A stretch of 41,963 nt of DNA, taken from Bacilli bacterium (GTDB lineage Bacteria; Bacillota_I; Bacilli_A; RF39; UBA660). Each line of letters begins with the position of its first letter. The stretch's first letter is position 1. The stretch covers positions 1 to 41,963 of the forward strand of contig JAFVEF010000051.1 of NCBI GenBank assembly GCA_017478105.1, read 5' to 3'. The position numbers and the translations under genes are program-made. The notes beneath the pieces are model-generated. The model was not told the DNA's origin. It saw only the letters and a list, made by a program, of their open reading frames with translations, and did no database searches. Shown in pieces: positions 40,067 to 41,963 of this stretch.

Positions 40067-41963
40067 ATGGAAAAAGATAAAGAAAAAAAACCAAATAAAA
40101 TAATAGGACTTTTGATATCGCTATTTTTAGTAATAGCTCTTGGTAGTTCTATTTTTGCGATATATGAAATTTATTTACTTGATTCTATTGAGAATCTAAT
40201 TAGATATATAGTAATTGGTGTTATTACACTTATAGATATATTTATTGCTTTTAGAGGACTTAAATATATTAAAGGAAAAGGAAAGAAGAAGAAAAAGAGT
40301 TTATTTTTATCTTTTCTAATTATATTTTCAATTATTTGTTTTTCTATAGGAGGAGTAATATTCTATTTATATGGAAAACTTGATAATTTAAATAAGGATA
40401 TAATTACTTATACTTCTGATTTACTTGTGATGAGTAATAGTGATATAAAGGAAGTTAATGATATAAAGGATACTAAGATTGGATTACTTGGAGATAAGAA
40501 ATCTCCTGATGGATATATTATTCCACAAGAAATAATTAAAGAAAATAAGTTATATGATTATAATGAGATTGTTGATTATGATGATTATACAACAATGCTT
40601 GTAGATATGTATTCTAATGAGATTGGAGCAATGTTTGTTCCTGATAGTTATGTTTCAATGTTTTCTGGTATTACAGGATATGAAAATATTGCGACTGATA
40701 CTAAAGTAATTACTACTAAGAGTAAAAAAATGAAGAAAGCAAATACTTCTAAGATTGAGACAGCTTCTGCAGGAAAAGTTATTACTGAACCATTTACTAT
40801 TCTTTTAATGGGAATTGATTCTACTGATGAGGTTTTAAGTAAGAATGCTATTGCGAATGGAGATACATTGATACTTATAACTTTTAATCCTAAAACATTA
40901 AATGCTACAATGTTATCTATTCCTAGAGATAGTTATGTTCCAATAGCTTGTTGGAGTGGAAGACCTGAAAATAAAATTACTCATGCAGCTGCTTATGGAA
41001 ATGATTGTATGATAAATACTATTCAAAACTATTTTGATACTAATATTGATTATTACGCAAAGATTAATTTTAAAGGATTAGTAAAACTAGTTGATGCTGT
41101 TGGTGGAGTTGAGGTTGATGTTCCAAAAAGATTGTGTACTGATGATTCAAGTCGTGGTGGAGAAGTTTGTATTGAAGCTGGTCATCAATTATTAAATGGT
41201 GAACAAGCATTAGTATTTGCGAGAAACCGTAAGCAACTTGAGAATGGTGATTTTGGTAGAGCACAACACCAACAAGAAATAATTAAAGCTTTAATAAATA
41301 AATTAAAAACTATAAAAGATGTTGCGAAATTTATGGATTTATTAAATACTGTTTCTAATAGTTTAGATACTAATTTAACTACAAAACAAATATTATCTTT
41401 CTATAATGTAGGAAAAGATATTATAAAAAATAGTTTAAGTAGTGATGAAGCTGAGCTTATTAGTATACAACAATTATATTTAGCAGGTATTGGCCAAATG
41501 ATTTATGATGAGCGTGCAAGAATGGTTCTTTGGGATTATATTCCAAATAAGAGTAGTCAAAAAGATGTAATTAAGGCAATGAAAGAAAACCTTGAACTTG
41601 CTAGTCATACAGTAATTACAGAATTTACTTTCTCTATTAATAAACCATATGAAAAGAAAATCATTGGAGAAGGTCCTTATAGTAATAATACAGCTTATAA
41701 TTTATTACCTGATTTTACAGGTGATACAGAACAGTCTGCTAGAAGTTATTGTAGTAAAATTGGTATTACTTGTACTTTTACAGGTGGAAATGGAACTGTT
41801 ATTGAGCAAAGTTTCCCAGCAAAGAAACGTATTGATTTAATGAAAGGTAATTTAGTTCTTACTTTATCTGGTTCTAAAGCTAAAGAAGAAGAAAAAGAAA
41901 AACCAAAAGAAAAAGATGATGAAGACGATGATAAGGACAAAGATAAGGATAAGGATAAGGATA
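40067..41963 (+). CDS. LCP (LytR-CpsA-Psr) family ligase with PASTA-like domain (3' end cut by window edge)
   Basis: Open frame of 632 codons to the right edge. Three membrane helices at ~12-34, 45-63 and 80-103, then an accessory domain (~115-225), then the LCP core (~240-430). The core has ILLMGIDS, GDTLILITFNP, ATMLSIPRDSYV with the pyrophosphate-binding Arg, VGGVEVDVP, and FARNRKQLENGDFGRAQHQQ. The three-helix anchor plus accessory domain is the layout of streptococcal CpsA/Cps2A. LCP enzymes move lipid-linked glycans (teichoic acid, capsule, rhamnan) onto peptidoglycan. Unusual here is a PASTA-like domain at ~545-606, starting LLPDFTGDTEQSARSYC and holding two Cys, then a Lys/Glu/Asp tail. 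RBS GGAGGA six bases before ATG. Confidence 0.88.
   Translation, partial: MEKDKEKKPNKIIGLLISLFLVIALGSSIFAIYEIYLLDSIENLIRYIVIGVITLIDIFIAFRGLKYIKGKGKKKKKSLFLSFLIIFSIICFSIGGVIFYLYGKLDNLNKDIITYTSDLLVMSNSDIKEVNDIKDTKIGLLGDKKSPDGYIIPQEIIKENKLYDYNEIVDYDDYTTMLVDMYSNEIGAMFVPDSYVSMFSGITGYENIATDTKVITTKSKKMKKANTSKIETASAGKVITEPFTILLMGIDSTDEVLSKNAIANGDTLILITFNPKTLNATMLSIPRDSYVPIACWSGRPENKITHAAAYGNDCMINTIQNYFDTNIDYYAKINFKGLVKLVDAVGGVEVDVPKRLCTDDSSRGGEVCIEAGHQLLNGEQALVFARNRKQLENGDFGRAQHQQEIIKALINKLKTIKDVAKFMDLLNTVSNSLDTNLTTKQILSFYNVGKDIIKNSLSSDEAELISIQQLYLAGIGQMIYDERARMVLWDYIPNKSSQKDVIKAMKENLELASHTVITEFTFSINKPYEKKIIGEGPYSNNTAYNLLPDFTGDTEQSARSYCSKIGITCTFTGGNGTVIEQSFPAKKRIDLMKGNLVLTLSGSKAKEEEKEKPKEKDDEDDDKDKDKDKDKD
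41942..41963 (+). repeat. Hexamer microsatellite in the LCP gene tail
   Basis: GATAAG is repeated 3.7 times to the window edge and encodes Asp-Lys dipeptides. Six-base units change tail length without shifting the frame. Its full extent lies outside the window. Confidence 0.7.

Overview
The window is about 42 kb of very AT-rich DNA from a low-GC Gram-positive bacterium. Shine-Dalgarno sites (AGGAGG, GGTGA) are strong. TGA is used as a stop codon (for example at 9579-9581 and 15804-15806), so this is the standard bacterial code and not the Mycoplasma code. The presence of FemAB, GH25 muramidase, glucosaminidase, LCP and PASTA proteins means the cell has a peptidoglycan wall. An uncultured gut Bacilli/Erysipelotrichia-like lineage fits best, but that placement is inference. 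Almost every gene concerns the cell envelope. No rRNA, tRNA, CRISPR array, transposase or phage gene was seen, and no gap exceeds about 210 bases.

Region by region. 1-5595 (minus): three tandem paralogous secreted proteins (the first cut by the window edge) with near-identical ends and divergent repeat-rich cores. 5614-7081: a four-cysteine TSCPD protein and a FemAB-type aminoacyltransferase. 7278-10499: a lipid kinase operon with a membrane protein and an AlbA_2-type ATP-binding protein. 10569-11724: GtrA-type flippase and SGNH hydrolase. 11866-12945 (plus): an acyltransferase. 12990-20369 (minus): an eight-gene operon that makes, decorates and exports a polysaccharide through an ABC transporter. 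20546-22552: a muramidase with six ChW repeats and its own promoter. 22647-29271 (minus): a six-gene operon for dTDP-L-rhamnose (RmlA, an RmlC-RmlD fusion, RmlB) with two GT2 enzymes and a polytopic GT-C-like protein. 29357-32549: a GtrII-like glucosyltransferase facing an O-antigen-ligase-like protein. 32690-34639 (plus): a PASTA protein without kinase. 34666-36069: a 34-residue membrane ORF and an M29 aminopeptidase. 36144-39863: a 1239-residue glucosaminidase. 40067-end (plus): an LCP-family ligase carrying its own PASTA domain, open at the window edge.

Working model (inference): the rml genes supply dTDP-rhamnose. The rhamnosyltransferase-like GT2 and the double-headed GT4 build a rhamnose-rich chain, and the Wzm/Wzt pair exports it. 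Two sets of polyprenyl-phosphate-sugar machinery add side groups outside the membrane: GT2 + DUF2304 + small flippase + DUF2142, and GtrA + GtrB + GtrII. The LCP protein attaches the product to peptidoglycan. The parallel is the streptococcal Lancefield-type rhamnan loci with their GacI/J/K/L side-chain module. Muramidase, glucosaminidase, FemAB and the PASTA protein act on the same wall.

Several gene starts were moved from the longest frame to a downstream codon because of a ribosome binding site or promoter; each case is explained in its entry.
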